Positions 25,642 through 35,659 of a stretch of DNA of 64,000 nt are shown one piece after another. A program made the position numbers and the translations under genes. Positions within the stretch are counted from its first letter, which is position 1; each line of letters begins with the position of its first letter. Under the pieces are notes generated by a model. That model saw only the letters and a program-made list of their open reading frames with translations, searched no databases and had not been told where the DNA came from. This DNA comes from Bacillota bacterium (GTDB lineage: Bacteria > Bacillota > Clostridia > Christensenellales > Pumilibacteraceae): the NCBI GenBank assembly GCA_009777485.1, contig WRLT01000007.1, positions 1-64,000 on the forward strand. The letters run 5' to 3'.

Positions 25642-28056
25642 CTATTGAATGATGATTTCGTTGTTTTTTATGGTTGCGGTTGCGGTGGTGGCGTCTTTGA
25701 CTGCGCCGGTTAGTAGGGCTTCGGCTATATTGTCCTCTATATACGTTTGAATGACGCGGCGGAGAGGGCGCGCGCCGTATTCGGGGTCGTAGCCTTTATC
25801 CACTAACCATTGCTTGGCAGCATCGGTAACGTGCAGTGTGATTTGGCGTTGCGTAAGGTTTTTTGCAACCTTTTGCAGCATGATGTCGGCAATTTGCCCG
25901 ATTTCGGGCTTGGTTAGATGGCGGAACGTGCAAATCACGTCTATGCGGTTTAAAAATTCGGGTTTAAAGGCGCGTCTTAGCGCATCGTTTAACACGGCTT
26001 CGGTGCGCTGTTCGTCTGCATCCGCGCCTTTATCGGAAAAGCCTAAGCTTTTTTGCTTTTTTAATTCGCCCGCTCCTACGTTGCTGGTCATGATAATTAC
26101 GGTGTTTTTAAAGCTGACTACCCTACCCTGCGCGTCGGTAAGCCGTCCGTCGTCCATGATTTGCAAAAGCGCGTTGGTAACGTCGGGGTGCGCTTTTTCG
26201 ATTTCGTCAAACAGTACCACCGAATACGGGCGGCGGCGTACCTGCTCGGTAAGCTGACCGCCTTCCTCGAACCCGACGTATCCGGGAGGCGCGCCGATTA
26301 GTTTGGACACGGAATGGCTTTCCATATATTCGGACATATCTAAGCGCACTACGGCGTTTTCGTCGTCGAATAAAGCCTCGCTTAGGGCTTTGGTAAGCTC
26401 GGTTTTGCCTACGCCTGTCGGCCCTAAAAACATAAAGGTGCCAACGGGACGGCCTGCGTCTTTTAAACCCGCACGTGCGCGGCGCACCGCTTTGGCAACC
26501 GCAACAACCGCCGCATCTTGCCCGATTACGCGTTTATGCAACACCTCTTCTAGGCGCAGCAGCCGCTGGGTTTCGGTTTCGGTAAGACGGGTTACGGGAA
26601 TACGCGTCCATTTAGATACAATTTCTGCGATATCCTCGGGCGATATCGGTTCGTTGTCGCGCTCGGCGCTTTGACTCCAAAAAAGCTTTAAATCGTCTAT
26701 TTTTTTAGAAAGCGCGGCGCATTGGTCGCGCAGCTCGGTGGCTTTACGGTAGTCTTCGTGCTTAACCGCGTCTTTTTTGGCTTGCTCTAACGCTTTGAGG
26801 GCTTCTTCGTGCTCTTTTAAATCAAGCGGCGTGGTGTTGCGGTTTACTTTGGCGCGGCTCATAGCCTCGTCAATCAGGTCTATGGCTTTATCGGGCAGAA
26901 AGCGGTCTGCGATGTAGCGGTCGGAAAGATTTGCCGCCGCCTCTAACGCTTCGTCGCTTATGCGCACCTTATGAAACGCCTCGTAATTTTCGCGAATGCC
27001 CTTTAAGATTTGCACCGTTGCCTCTACGGAGGGCGGATTAACTACGATGGGCTGAAATCTGCGTTCTAACGCTTTATCCTTTTCGATGTATTTTTTGTAT
27101 TCGTCTGTGGTGGTCGCGCCGATGGTTTGCAGCTCGCCGCGCGCTAAATACGGCTTTAAGATGTCTGCGGGGCTGACCTCGCCCTCTTTACTGCCTGCTT
27201 GTGCAAGCGTATGCAGCTCGTCTATAAATACAATTATATTGCCTTGCTTTTTGATGATGTCGATAGCGGTTTTTAATTTTTCTTCTAACGCGCCGCGATA
27301 TTTTGTGCCTGCGACTAACGAACCGATATCTAACGCATAGACGATTTTGCCGCGCAAAAGCTCTGGCACTTTATTGTCGTTGATTGCTTTTGCTAAGCCC
27401 TCAATTACGGCAGTTTTGCCTACGCCGGGCTCGCCGATTAGTACGGGGTTGTTTTTGGTTTTGCGGCAAAGGATTTGGATAATGCGGGCAATTTCGTCCT
27501 CGCGGCCGATAATGGGGTCGGTTTTATGCTCGATTACCTTGCGCGTGATGTCTACGCCCAAATCGTTTAGCTGTGCGGGCAGCGATGAGGCGGAATCGGA
27601 TTTTGCGCCGCTGCCGTGCTTGCCGACATCGGATTCGTACAGCTCTTGCAGTTTTTGCAATAAGGACGGGATATTTGCCTTATAGATGTTGGCTAAAATG
27701 TAATACGCCATACTGGTTTTATCTATCAGCAAACAATACAGCACGTGTTCGGTGCTGATTTTAATGTCGCCTAAGCCTTGCGAAAGGCGGTAAGCGGCTA
27801 CAAACAACTGCTTTACGCGGTCGGTGAAATCCGGGCCGCCCGCTAAATCCGCGTGCGCGCTTTGCTTAAAGTATGCCTCAAAGCCCTCTGTTTCTACGCC
27901 TGCCTCCGCTAAAAGCCCCGCAGCAAGCCCTTCTTTGGCGGCGCATAGGCCGTACAAAATGTGTTCGGTGCCTATTTCGGGATTAGAAAAGCGTTCTGCC
28001 GCGCTCTTTGCGCGGTTAATTGCTGCGTTTAAATCTTCTGATACGGGAAACTGCAT
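25642..28056 (-). CDS. clpC: ClpC-type AAA+ unfoldase
   Basis: 804 aa: double Clp_N domain (1-145), first AAA+ module with Walker A GEPGVGKT, a middle domain containing a UVR motif (DYRKATELRDQCAALSKKIDDL), second AAA+ module with GPTGVGKT and VVLFDEIEKAHPDV, and the D2-small domain (YDPEYGARPLRRVIQ). The UVR motif and the link with mcsA/mcsB identify ClpC rather than ClpA/B. It unfolds substrates for ClpP, including proteins marked by phosphoarginine. The ATG has a GGAGGT site. Last gene of the arginine-kinase operon; clpP is not in the window. Confidence 0.95.
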   Translation of the reverse strand: MQFPVSEDLNAAINRAKSAAERFSNPEIGTEHILYGLCAAKEGLAAGLLAEAGVETEGFEAYFKQSAHADLAGGPDFTDRVKQLFVAAYRLSQGLGDIKISTEHVLYCLLIDKTSMAYYILANIYKANIPSLLQKLQELYESDVGKHGSGAKSDSASSLPAQLNDLGVDITRKVIEHKTDPIIGREDEIARIIQILCRKTKNNPVLIGEPGVGKTAVIEGLAKAINDNKVPELLRGKIVYALDIGSLVAGTKYRGALEEKLKTAIDIIKKQGNIIVFIDELHTLAQAGSKEGEVSPADILKPYLARGELQTIGATTTDEYKKYIEKDKALERRFQPIVVNPPSVEATVQILKGIRENYEAFHKVRISDEALEAAANLSDRYIADRFLPDKAIDLIDEAMSRAKVNRNTTPLDLKEHEEALKALEQAKKDAVKHEDYRKATELRDQCAALSKKIDDLKLFWSQSAERDNEPISPEDIAEIVSKWTRIPVTRLTETETQRLLRLEEVLHKRVIGQDAAVVAVAKAVRRARAGLKDAGRPVGTFMFLGPTGVGKTELTKALSEALFDDENAVVRLDMSEYMESHSVSKLIGAPPGYVGFEEGGQLTEQVRRRPYSVVLFDEIEKAHPDVTNALLQIMDDGRLTDAQGRVVSFKNTVIIMTSNVGAGELKKQKSLGFSDKGADADEQRTEAVLNDALRRAFKPEFLNRIDVICTFRHLTKPEIGQIADIMLQKVAKNLTQRQITLHVTDAAKQWLVDKGYDPEYGARPLRRVIQTYIEDNIAEALLTGAVKDATTATATIKNNEIIIQ

Positions 28057-28099
28057 AATTTTTTACCTCCGTGTGTTGGGTTGAAGTCGGGTTGATTTA

Positions 28100-29110
28100 T
28101 TAAACGTTTTCTGCAAGCTGCTTTAAGGTTTTAGCAACGTAGCTTGCGCGGACAATATCTCTATCCTGCGGCGCAAGCTCTTGGCTGCATAGGGTTTGAA
28201 GCGATGCGGGGCAAACGTCTACAATAATTTTTTCTAAGCGTTCTTTGTTTTTTATTTTGATGTAGCCGTAATATACGCCTAGCTTAACTAGGGCGATAAG
28301 CTGCATAAACTCTGCGCTTTCTAAGCGGTATGCGTTGGTTAAAACACCCCACGCCCGCAGAATTTTATCTTTTAACAGTGCGCCGCCGCTGCTGTATAAT
28401 ACTTTGCGCGCCTCGGTTTCGGCGTCTTCGATGTGCCCGATACTCATTTCTACCGCGTTGATAATTTCGCGCTCGCTCATGCCTAACGTGCGCTCGTTAG
28501 AGATTTGATACAAATAGCCCGACGACTCGCTGCCCTCGCCGTATACGCCGCGTATATCCATATTAAGCCGCGAAATGGCGCGCATGTTGGCTTCTAGGCT
28601 GTTGTTGATAGACAGACCCGGCAAAAACATCATGGCGGAAACGCGTATGCCCGTGCCCAAATTAGTCGGGCAAGCAGTTAGATAGCCTAGCTGCGGATGG
28701 TATGCGTAGCGCAGTTTTTTAGCAATATCGTCGTCTATTAAATTGGCAATTTTGTACGCTTCCCAAAAATTACAGCCGCCTAAAATACATTGAATGCGCA
28801 CGTGGTCTTCCTCGTTGACCATAACCGAAATGGTTTCGGCTTCGTTGATAATGACTGCGCCCGATTGCTTGTTGCGCAGTAAATCTTGGCTGATGAGGTG
28901 CTTTTCTTTCATGACTTGGCCGTCTAACGCGCTAAGACGCGCCATGTTGTATAAGGTGAAACCGCCTTTTTTTTGCAGCGCGGAATATACGTCCTTAGTT
29001 ACGCCGTGTGCGATTTCGGGTTTTAATAAACGCGGAAAAGGTAAGCCCGCCGCGTTTCTGGCAAGTCTTACCCGTGAGGAAACGATAAATTCTTTTTCTT
29101 TTTTCTGCAT
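28100..29110 (-). CDS. mcsB: Protein-arginine kinase McsB
   Basis: 336 aa, the phosphagen-kinase fold without the N-terminal domain of creatine kinases: VSSRVRLARN at the start, VNEEDHVRIQC with the catalytic Glu, LTACPTNLGTGIRVS, and a C-terminal RDIVRASYVAKTL. McsB phosphorylates arginine on misfolded proteins and targets them to ClpCP. It lies between the ankyrin genes and clpC on one strand. A pocket like the RDIVRA tail is described for allosteric phosphoarginine binding in homologues; that part is by analogy. Confidence 0.95.
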   Translation of the reverse strand: MQKKEKEFIVSSRVRLARNAAGLPFPRLLKPEIAHGVTKDVYSALQKKGGFTLYNMARLSALDGQVMKEKHLISQDLLRNKQSGAVIINEAETISVMVNEEDHVRIQCILGGCNFWEAYKIANLIDDDIAKKLRYAYHPQLGYLTACPTNLGTGIRVSAMMFLPGLSINNSLEANMRAISRLNMDIRGVYGEGSESSGYLYQISNERTLGMSEREIINAVEMSIGHIEDAETEARKVLYSSGGALLKDKILRAWGVLTNAYRLESAEFMQLIALVKLGVYYGYIKIKNKERLEKIIVDVCPASLQTLCSQELAPQDRDIVRASYVAKTLKQLAENV

Positions 29111-29127
29111 TTTTACGTATTTTCCTT

Positions 29128-29889
29128 TTATTTGCGTCTACGTTTTTTAAGGGGTGTTTCTTCGGCTTTTGTTTCGGGTGCGGGCGGCGCGGTCGGCGGT
29201 GTTAAATCGGAGACGAACCGCGCGCCGCAATGGGTGCAGGCGCGGTAGCCCTCGCGCAGTTCTACCTCTTGGCTACCGCACTGTGTACAGCGGAGTAATT
29301 TATACGCGCTGTCTGCGCTTTTAGCGGGAGGCGCGGCGGCGGGAAATACAACGGCGGATACGGGTGCGGATACGGGTACGGGCGCGGATACTGGCGCGGG
29401 TACGGAATTTGTTGCGGCGGATGTGCCGCCTAGCAGCATTTCTACTATAGCGGTAAAGCCTTTTGCGCTGGCGGTATCTAATGCGGTTTTACCTTTATTG
29501 TCGGGTAAATCCTGCGCGCCTGCCAAAATAAGCAGCTCTGCCATGTTGCGTTTGCCCAGTGTTGCGGCGGTATGCAGCGCGGTAAGCCCGTTTTTATCTT
29601 TATGATTTAAACCGATGTTGGTAAGCGATAAAATAAATTTTAACACCTCTTTATTGGCGGATTTTACGGCGCAGTGCAAAACCGTTGCGGCGGTGTTATC
29701 TATGCGCGATGCGTCCGCGCCTAAGCACACTAACTCGCGCAGTGCGTCTAAATTGCCGTTTTCGGCGCAGTAGTGCAGCGCGGTTTTGCCCAAATCGTCC
29801 GAATAATTTACGTTTGGATTGCGTGCCAGCAGTACGCGGATTACGCTAAGCTGATTGTTTTTGCATGCGTTGATTAGTGCGTTTTCCAT
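29128..29889 (-). CDS. Ankyrin-repeat protein with C-terminal zinc ribbon
   Basis: A 253-aa cytosolic protein with four to five ankyrin repeats (residues about 1-155; for example GKTALHYCAENGNLDALRELV and GLTALHTAATLGKRNMAELL), a linker of alternating Ala/Pro/Val/Ser, and a zinc ribbon (CTQCGSQ...CTHCGARFV, about 205-228), then a basic tail PLKKRRRK. Ankyrin and zinc ribbon both suggest protein binding. It lies between mcsA and mcsB, which are adjacent in most Firmicutes. A substrate adaptor for McsB or ClpC is possible but inferred only from position. Confidence 0.85.
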   Translation of the reverse strand: MENALINACKNNQLSVIRVLLARNPNVNYSDDLGKTALHYCAENGNLDALRELVCLGADASRIDNTAATVLHCAVKSANKEVLKFILSLTNIGLNHKDKNGLTALHTAATLGKRNMAELLILAGAQDLPDNKGKTALDTASAKGFTAIVEMLLGGTSAATNSVPAPVSAPVPVSAPVSAVVFPAAAPPAKSADSAYKLLRCTQCGSQEVELREGYRACTHCGARFVSDLTPPTAPPAPETKAEETPLKKRRRK

Positions 29890-29907
29890 ATAGTATACTC
29901 TCCCTTT

Positions 29908-31203
29908 TTACGTCGGCATATGCCGTAATAAGATTTCTAGCATTGCGGCATTGCCCTTTTTGGTTAATAGGTCTACCGCTGTTTCGCCTTTTTGGTTAGA
30001 CGCGGTTAAATCTGCGCCCGCGCGAATAAGCGCCGTGATGATTTTGTCGGTGTTTTTTCCGCTTGCGCACGCTATAAGCAACGGCGTTTCGCCTTGCGGG
30101 TTTTTTAGGTTGATATCCGCGCCGCTTTTAACGCACGTGCGAAACCATTCAAAATCGCCCGATTGGGCAGATAAATGAATGATTGCCGTGCCGCAGTCGT
30201 CTGTTGTGTGAATGTTTGCGCCTAATTCTATCAGCTTGGGCGCGCTGCTGTGGTGAAAGCCTCTGCCGTAGTAGTCGTTTGCGCGGCCGCGCAACGCACA
30301 GTACAGTACGGTTTGGCCGTAATATTTTGCCTCGATATCCGCGCCGTGCTGAATAAGAAGGTTAAAGATTTCGGCGCGGGCATTTGCGGGAACTTTGCCT
30401 GAACGGTTTTCGCTTTGTGCCGCCAAATGCAAAGGGTACGCGCCGTCTGAATTGGGCTGATTGGCATCTGCCCCATTTTTTAATAAAAACGCAACCATAT
30501 CTACGGATTCTCTTAGACAAGCGATGTGCAGCGCGTTTTGCGTTATGTACAAATCGCGGCGCAATGCGGAGGAATATTTTTTGTAAGTGTAGGGGGTATC
30601 GACGGCAAAGCCTGCGTTTAGCAGCATTTCTGCCTCTGCCCTTTTTTCGCGCAGAACGGCGATATGAAACAGCATTTTGCCGTCTACGCCGCCGGCGGTT
30701 ACTTTATCGTCTCCGAACGGCGCGTATATTTGCACTGCCGCTTCGGGCAGGCTTAGCAGATAAGCAAAAATTTCTTGCGAGTTGGATTTTTTATTGTCGG
30801 GAAAGCCTTTGTCTAGTGCGATACTGTATAGGTTATGGTTGCGGCTTGTTGTAAGCGAAAAATCCGCCCCGTAGCTTTTAGCAAGCTTTATAAAATCTAA
30901 TTTTTCGTAAAAACGCGTATAGTCTTTGGTGAAAACGGTTTCGAAACGGCTGTTTACCGTATTGATAGGAAAGCCCGCGTCTAAAAGTATGCGTAGCGCG
31001 GCGGTATCGTTCATTTCTAAAAACGCATCGATTAAATCAAAAATTTCGTCTATATCGTCTAACACAAAATCTATGTACGACAGGCTTTGCAGCAGAAAGT
31101 CGTGCGCATTTTGTGCGTCCTGCGCTTTGATGTTTTCGGCGGCATTATGCCCGTGCCACCGAAACAGCCTGCGGTATTCGGTTTTGATTTCTTTGATGGT
31201 CAT
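29908..31203 (-). CDS. Ankyrin-repeat protein, 431 aa
   Basis: About eight ankyrin repeats from residue 90 to the end, the clearest being NALHIACLRESVDMVAFLLKNGADAN, YPLHLAAQSEN and TPLLIACASGKNTDKIITALIRAGADL. The first 90 residues are helical and less repeat-like. No signal peptide, no enzymatic motif. It begins 12 nt after mcsA without a clear Shine-Dalgarno site, so translation is probably coupled. With the next gene it forms an ankyrin pair placed inside the mcsA-mcsB-clpC operon. Confidence 0.87.
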   Translation of the reverse strand: MTIKEIKTEYRRLFRWHGHNAAENIKAQDAQNAHDFLLQSLSYIDFVLDDIDEIFDLIDAFLEMNDTAALRILLDAGFPINTVNSRFETVFTKDYTRFYEKLDFIKLAKSYGADFSLTTSRNHNLYSIALDKGFPDNKKSNSQEIFAYLLSLPEAAVQIYAPFGDDKVTAGGVDGKMLFHIAVLREKRAEAEMLLNAGFAVDTPYTYKKYSSALRRDLYITQNALHIACLRESVDMVAFLLKNGADANQPNSDGAYPLHLAAQSENRSGKVPANARAEIFNLLIQHGADIEAKYYGQTVLYCALRGRANDYYGRGFHHSSAPKLIELGANIHTTDDCGTAIIHLSAQSGDFEWFRTCVKSGADINLKNPQGETPLLIACASGKNTDKIITALIRAGADLTASNQKGETAVDLLTKKGNAAMLEILLRHMPT

Positions 31204-31215
31204 TTTAATTCGGGT

Positions 31216-31713
31216 TTAAACGTCGCTTTTTAGTGCGCGCATACGGTCGCGCAAAACTGCCGCCTCCTCAAAATTTTCGGTTTCTACCGCGTGTGCTAAC
31301 TCGGCTACTAAACGCTCGTATTCGGTTTGTGTGCTGCTTTCGGCCGTAGCCGCAGTATGAGGCGATTTTCCTTTATGCTGTGTGCCGTATTGCAGCTTTT
31401 CTATAACGGGCGTTAGCAGCTCGGCAAAATCTGTATAGCATTGGCCGCAGCCTAAATAACCTGTATCAAAAAAGGTTTTAGAACTTATGCCGCACGCGCT
31501 GCACACGATTTCTGCGCGCCGTTTGGGGGCGGCGGAAAACAGTGCGGGAAAATTTGCAAGTAATCCCGAAAGCGCGGAAAATACGGGCACGGGCGTACCC
31601 GATAACGCCGCACGGCATATATCGCATAGATTACGCTTGATTAGAGTTCCGTCGGCGGTTTTGGTAACCGAATGGAAACTTGCGGCACGCGATTTACATT
31701 CGTCGCACAACAT
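31216..31713 (-). CDS. mcsA: McsA, zinc-binding activator of McsB
   Basis: 165 aa with the CXXC pairs of McsA: CDECKSRAASFH, CDICRAA, CSACGISS and CGQCYTDF, and a C-terminal UVR motif (ENFEEAAVLRDRMRALKS). McsA activates the arginine kinase McsB and in Bacilli also modulates CtsR. The gene follows comEB by 2 nt and precedes the ankyrin genes. No ctsR gene is found here, although it normally heads this operon. Confidence 0.93.
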   Translation of the reverse strand: MLCDECKSRAASFHSVTKTADGTLIKRNLCDICRAALSGTPVPVFSALSGLLANFPALFSAAPKRRAEIVCSACGISSKTFFDTGYLGCGQCYTDFAELLTPVIEKLQYGTQHKGKSPHTAATAESSTQTEYERLVAELAHAVETENFEEAAVLRDRMRALKSDV

Positions 31714-31716
31714 AGG

Positions 31717-32184
31717 TTAGGTTTCTCCGTTAAATTGGTAGGTGGATATGCCCGCCTCCGCTAGCATGCGTGAGGCAAAATCATCGGGATAATCGTATCG
31801 GTATACCACGCGTGCAATGCCCGCGTTGATAATTAGTTTTGCGCAAATCGCGCACGGGCGGTGTGTGCAGTACAGCGTTGCGCCCTCTACCGAAACGCCT
31901 AAGCGCGCGGCTTGAATCAGCGCGTTTTGTTCGGCGTGCGCGGCGTAGCAGTATTCGTGCTGTTTACCGGAGGGGATATTTTCAATTTGCCGCAAACAAC
32001 CGCCGCGTTCGGCACAGGTTTTTATGCCGCTGGACGCGCCGTTGTAGCCCGTTGTTAAAACGCGCTTGTTTTTTGTAATCACACAGCCGACTTGTCTTCC
32101 CTCGCGGATACAACTAGACCATTCGGCGACTAAGGCTGCAACGTCCATAAAACGTGCGTCCCATTTTTCGGTTCCTACGTTCAT
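31717..32184 (-). CDS. comEB: dCMP/CMP deaminase family protein (ComEB-like)
   Basis: 155 aa with the zinc-dependent deaminase signature: HAEQNALIQAARLG (His ligand and catalytic Glu) and PCAICAKLIINAGI (two Cys ligands), plus an extra Cys/His group in CAERGGC typical of dCMP deaminases. It makes dUMP for thymidylate synthesis. The ATG at 32184 is chosen because a consensus promoter ends 7 nt upstream; a longer frame to 32241 would include the promoter. It heads the mcsA-ank-ank-mcsB-clpC run, so housekeeping transcription may feed the arginine-kinase genes. Confidence 0.92.
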   Translation of the reverse strand: MNVGTEKWDARFMDVAALVAEWSSCIREGRQVGCVITKNKRVLTTGYNGASSGIKTCAERGGCLRQIENIPSGKQHEYCYAAHAEQNALIQAARLGVSVEGATLYCTHRPCAICAKLIINAGIARVVYRYDYPDDFASRMLAEAGISTYQFNGET

Positions 32185-32191
32185 ACCTCTT

Positions 32192-32220
32192 ATTATAGCG
32201 GTTTTAGTTTTATTTGTCAA
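32192..32220 (-). promoter_or_regulatory. Consensus promoter of comEB-mcsA-ank-ank-mcsB-clpC
   Basis: Leftward TTGACA (32220-32215), 17-nt spacer, TATAAT (32197-32192): a full consensus match. The ATG is 7 nt downstream, giving a leaderless message. Confidence 0.8.
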
Positions 32221-32304
32221 CAAGCTGAAAGCGGTTACCAATCAATCTGCCTAAGAAGAATTTGCAAAAACTTATAAAAAACCTAAAAATGTATCGAAAA
32301 GTAC

Positions 32305-32333
32305 TTGCCAAAAAATATAAATTGCGTTATGAT
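32305..32333 (+). promoter_or_regulatory. Promoter of groES-groEL
   Basis: TTGCCA (32305-32310), 17-nt spacer, TATGAT (32328-32333). Neither a CIRCE inverted repeat (TTAGCACTC/GAGTGCTAA) nor tandem CtsR heptads (GGTCAAA) is present between 32185 and 32383. Confidence 0.6.
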
Positions 32334-32382
32334 ATTAACCGTATGAAAAAAAATAAAACAAAGTTAGGAGGAATTTAAGGTT

Positions 32383-32673
32383 ATGAAAATTACACCCTTG
32401 TTCGACAGAGTCGTGGTAGAGGCGGCAGACGTAGAGGAAAAAACCAAAAGCGGTATTGTTTTATTGGCAAAAGACCAAGAAAAACCGCAAATGGCAAAAG
32501 TCCTTTCGGTGGGGCCTGGCGGCATGGTAGACGGCAAAGAGGTTAAAATGCAGGTAAAGGCCGGCGACATGGTGCTGTATTCTAAGTATGCAGGCAGCGA
32601 ATTTAAGATTGACGGCAAAGAAGTTACCATACTGCGCCAAAACGACATTTTGGCGATTGTTTCAACCAAATAA
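32383..32673 (+). CDS. groES: Co-chaperonin GroES (Cpn10)
   Basis: 96 aa, usual length: MKITPLFDRVVVEAADVEE, the mobile loop region around KTKSGIVLLAKDQEKPQ, VLSVGPGG, VKAGDMVLYSKYAGSEFKIDG and ILRQNDILAIV. Caps the GroEL cavity during protein folding. TAGGAGGAA site 10 nt before the ATG. Followed by groEL after 38 nt. Confidence 0.97.
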   Translation: MKITPLFDRVVVEAADVEEKTKSGIVLLAKDQEKPQMAKVLSVGPGGMVDGKEVKMQVKAGDMVLYSKYAGSEFKIDGKEVTILRQNDILAIVSTK

Positions 32674-32705
32674 GTATAAAAATTTATAATTTAATAGGAG
32701 TTTAA

Positions 32706-34352
<1,647 letters not shown>

Positions 34353-34367
34353 AAAATTAAAAAAGCG

Positions 34368-34401
34368 GTCTACTTTATAGTGTGAACCCTGTTTAGTAGA
34401 C
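34368..34401. repeat. Probable IS3-type terminal remnant
   Basis: GTCTACT (34368-34374) and AGTAGAC (34395-34401) flank GTGAACCCTG, resembling the end sequence of IS3-family elements. It lies beyond the C-terminal transposase fragment, as the right end would. Confidence 0.4.
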
Positions 34402-34444
34402 AGTTAATTAAAAAGACGCTATGGTTAAATGAATCTTGTTTGTA

Positions 34445-34480
34445 TTTCTCTCACAGGCTAGCCTGTGAGAGAAATTTTTT
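34445..34480 (+). terminator. groESL terminator: 30-bp perfect palindrome plus T6
   Basis: A perfect 30-bp inverted repeat (34445-34474) centred on GCTAGC, followed by TTTTTT (34475-34480). The transposase fragment on the other strand ends with a TAG inside it, so it may have come with the insertion element. Confidence 0.75.
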
Positions 34481-34604
34481 GTTGCCGGATTTCAAACGGC
34501 GTTGCTTTGTGTTTTAATTGTATTCTTTCAAAGTTATAAAATTCAATGTAATCATCTATTAGGTTTTTCGCTTCTTGAATTGTTTTTGGGGTTGTTAATT
34601 AGTT
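34458..34604 (-). pseudogene. C-terminal fragment of an IS3-family transposase (OrfB)
   Basis: On the - strand the frame reads TTPKTIQEAKNLIDDYIEFY then NFERIQLKHKATPFEIRQ before a TAG. This is the end of the IS3-type integrase core (usually YI-FYNNERIQ-KLK-L-P-EYR). A stop codon (TAA) begins the fragment, so only about 45 residues remain and it cannot be active. Confidence 0.75.
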
Positions 34605-35113
34605 TACATTATTTCGTTTAATAGTTTTTGTGCCCTTTCTTTTAAAGCAGCTTCGGAAAAATCATCATGATATAAAGGCGTTTTATAACATTCGAAAATT
34701 TTCAAATCACCGGTTAAAATATGCTTTAAAACAACGGCTAATTTTTCGCGCAAAGACAAATCCCAAATTCGTCTATGTCTATAGATTGCTTCGCATGACT
34801 CTAAATTAGTAACCGTATCAAGCTTTAAATAACGCTCATAAAGATATTCAACCGCAAAAGTATCATTATAATCCGACTCTTTAACATAATGCTCAAATGT
34901 TCTGATCAAAGATGTGACTTTAATCGGATTCGGTTCTATCGGTAATTTAATTTTAATTTCATTTTTTTGTTCTTCGCGCCAAAGCTGTTCGGTTTCTTTT
35001 GATATATTATATTTTTTATAATCAAAATAGTCCCCGTTTCTTTGCATACTATATTCATCTCCATAGTTTGAAATGAAAATTTTTTTTGCCTTTTCAATTT
35101 TTTTGGTATTCAT
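34604..35113 (-). CDS. Hypothetical protein, paralogue of the 37-kb gene
   Basis: A 169-aa soluble protein, rich in Lys and Glu. It begins MNTKKIEKAKKIFISNYGDE and ends ALKERAQKLLNEIM; the gene at 37072-37581 has the same start and end patterns (GDEY-MQRNG-Y, EQ-WREEQK, ALKERAQK-LNEIM), so both come from one duplicated ancestor. No family recognised. Size, AT-richness and clustering with other small genes beside an RHS fragment resemble immunity proteins of polymorphic toxins. The ATG is preceded by AGGG and AAATAAA. Confidence 0.7.
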   Translation of the reverse strand: MNTKKIEKAKKIFISNYGDEYSMQRNGDYFDYKKYNISKETEQLWREEQKNEIKIKLPIEPNPIKVTSLIRTFEHYVKESDYNDTFAVEYLYERYLKLDTVTNLESCEAIYRHRRIWDLSLREKLAVVLKHILTGDLKIFECYKTPLYHDDFSEAALKERAQKLLNEIM

Positions 35114-35154
35114 TTTATTTCCCTAGCTCCTTTATGTCTTTGGAATTGCATAGT

Positions 35155-35590
35155 TCAAACTTTAAGTCCATAAAAAGAACCTTGCTTTTCAATTTGGATT
35201 TTAATTACTTTCACTAATGTTTCATGGAACAACCTCTGTGCTTTTTGTTTTGCACAAAAACCTGCCTTAGTGAATATTTTATAACGAAACTTGTCTGTAA
35301 TCTTATGCATAGCTTGGACAGTAGCATTCCATGTTTCTTTTTCAACAGAATCCAAATAAACTCTGTTTTAAACTTTCCCAATTTTCACTAAACCGGTCAG
35401 CATAATAATGATCCCATTCTCCGCGTTGACACACATTAGATATGGTAAAACAACCTTTTTCGTTATAATAGCTATAAGTATCAACAAGCCAACCTCCATC
35501 AAAACAATTCTCAAATCTTTGAAAACTGTATTTCAATCCATAATCTTTTACAAGAAACTCGAATAGCTTTTCAACATCCACTCTTTCCAT
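35155..35590 (-). pseudogene. Small gene split by a frameshift near 35345
   Basis: Two frames overlap by 14 nt: an 82-aa part (35342-35590, MERVDVEKLFEFLVKDYG to LKQSLFGFC) with its own ATG, and a 66-aa part (35155-35355, from TTG, DSVEKETWNATVQAMHK to GSFYGLKV). Codon use and length suit a single protein of about 145 aa broken by a one- or two-base indel around the GTTTATTTGGATT stretch. Two separate coupled genes cannot be ruled out. No family recognised; similar in size to the neighbouring immunity-like genes. Confidence 0.5.
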
Positions 35591-35659
35591 ACACTTGCTC
35601 CTTTACGTGATATTTTATGAAAAGTTGCCATCACTGCCAACTATCTTAATGATGTAAAA

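Noticed and set aside
32185-32241. Longer N-terminus for the dCMP deaminase
   Set aside because: It would contain the full consensus promoter; family members start near MNVGTEKWD.
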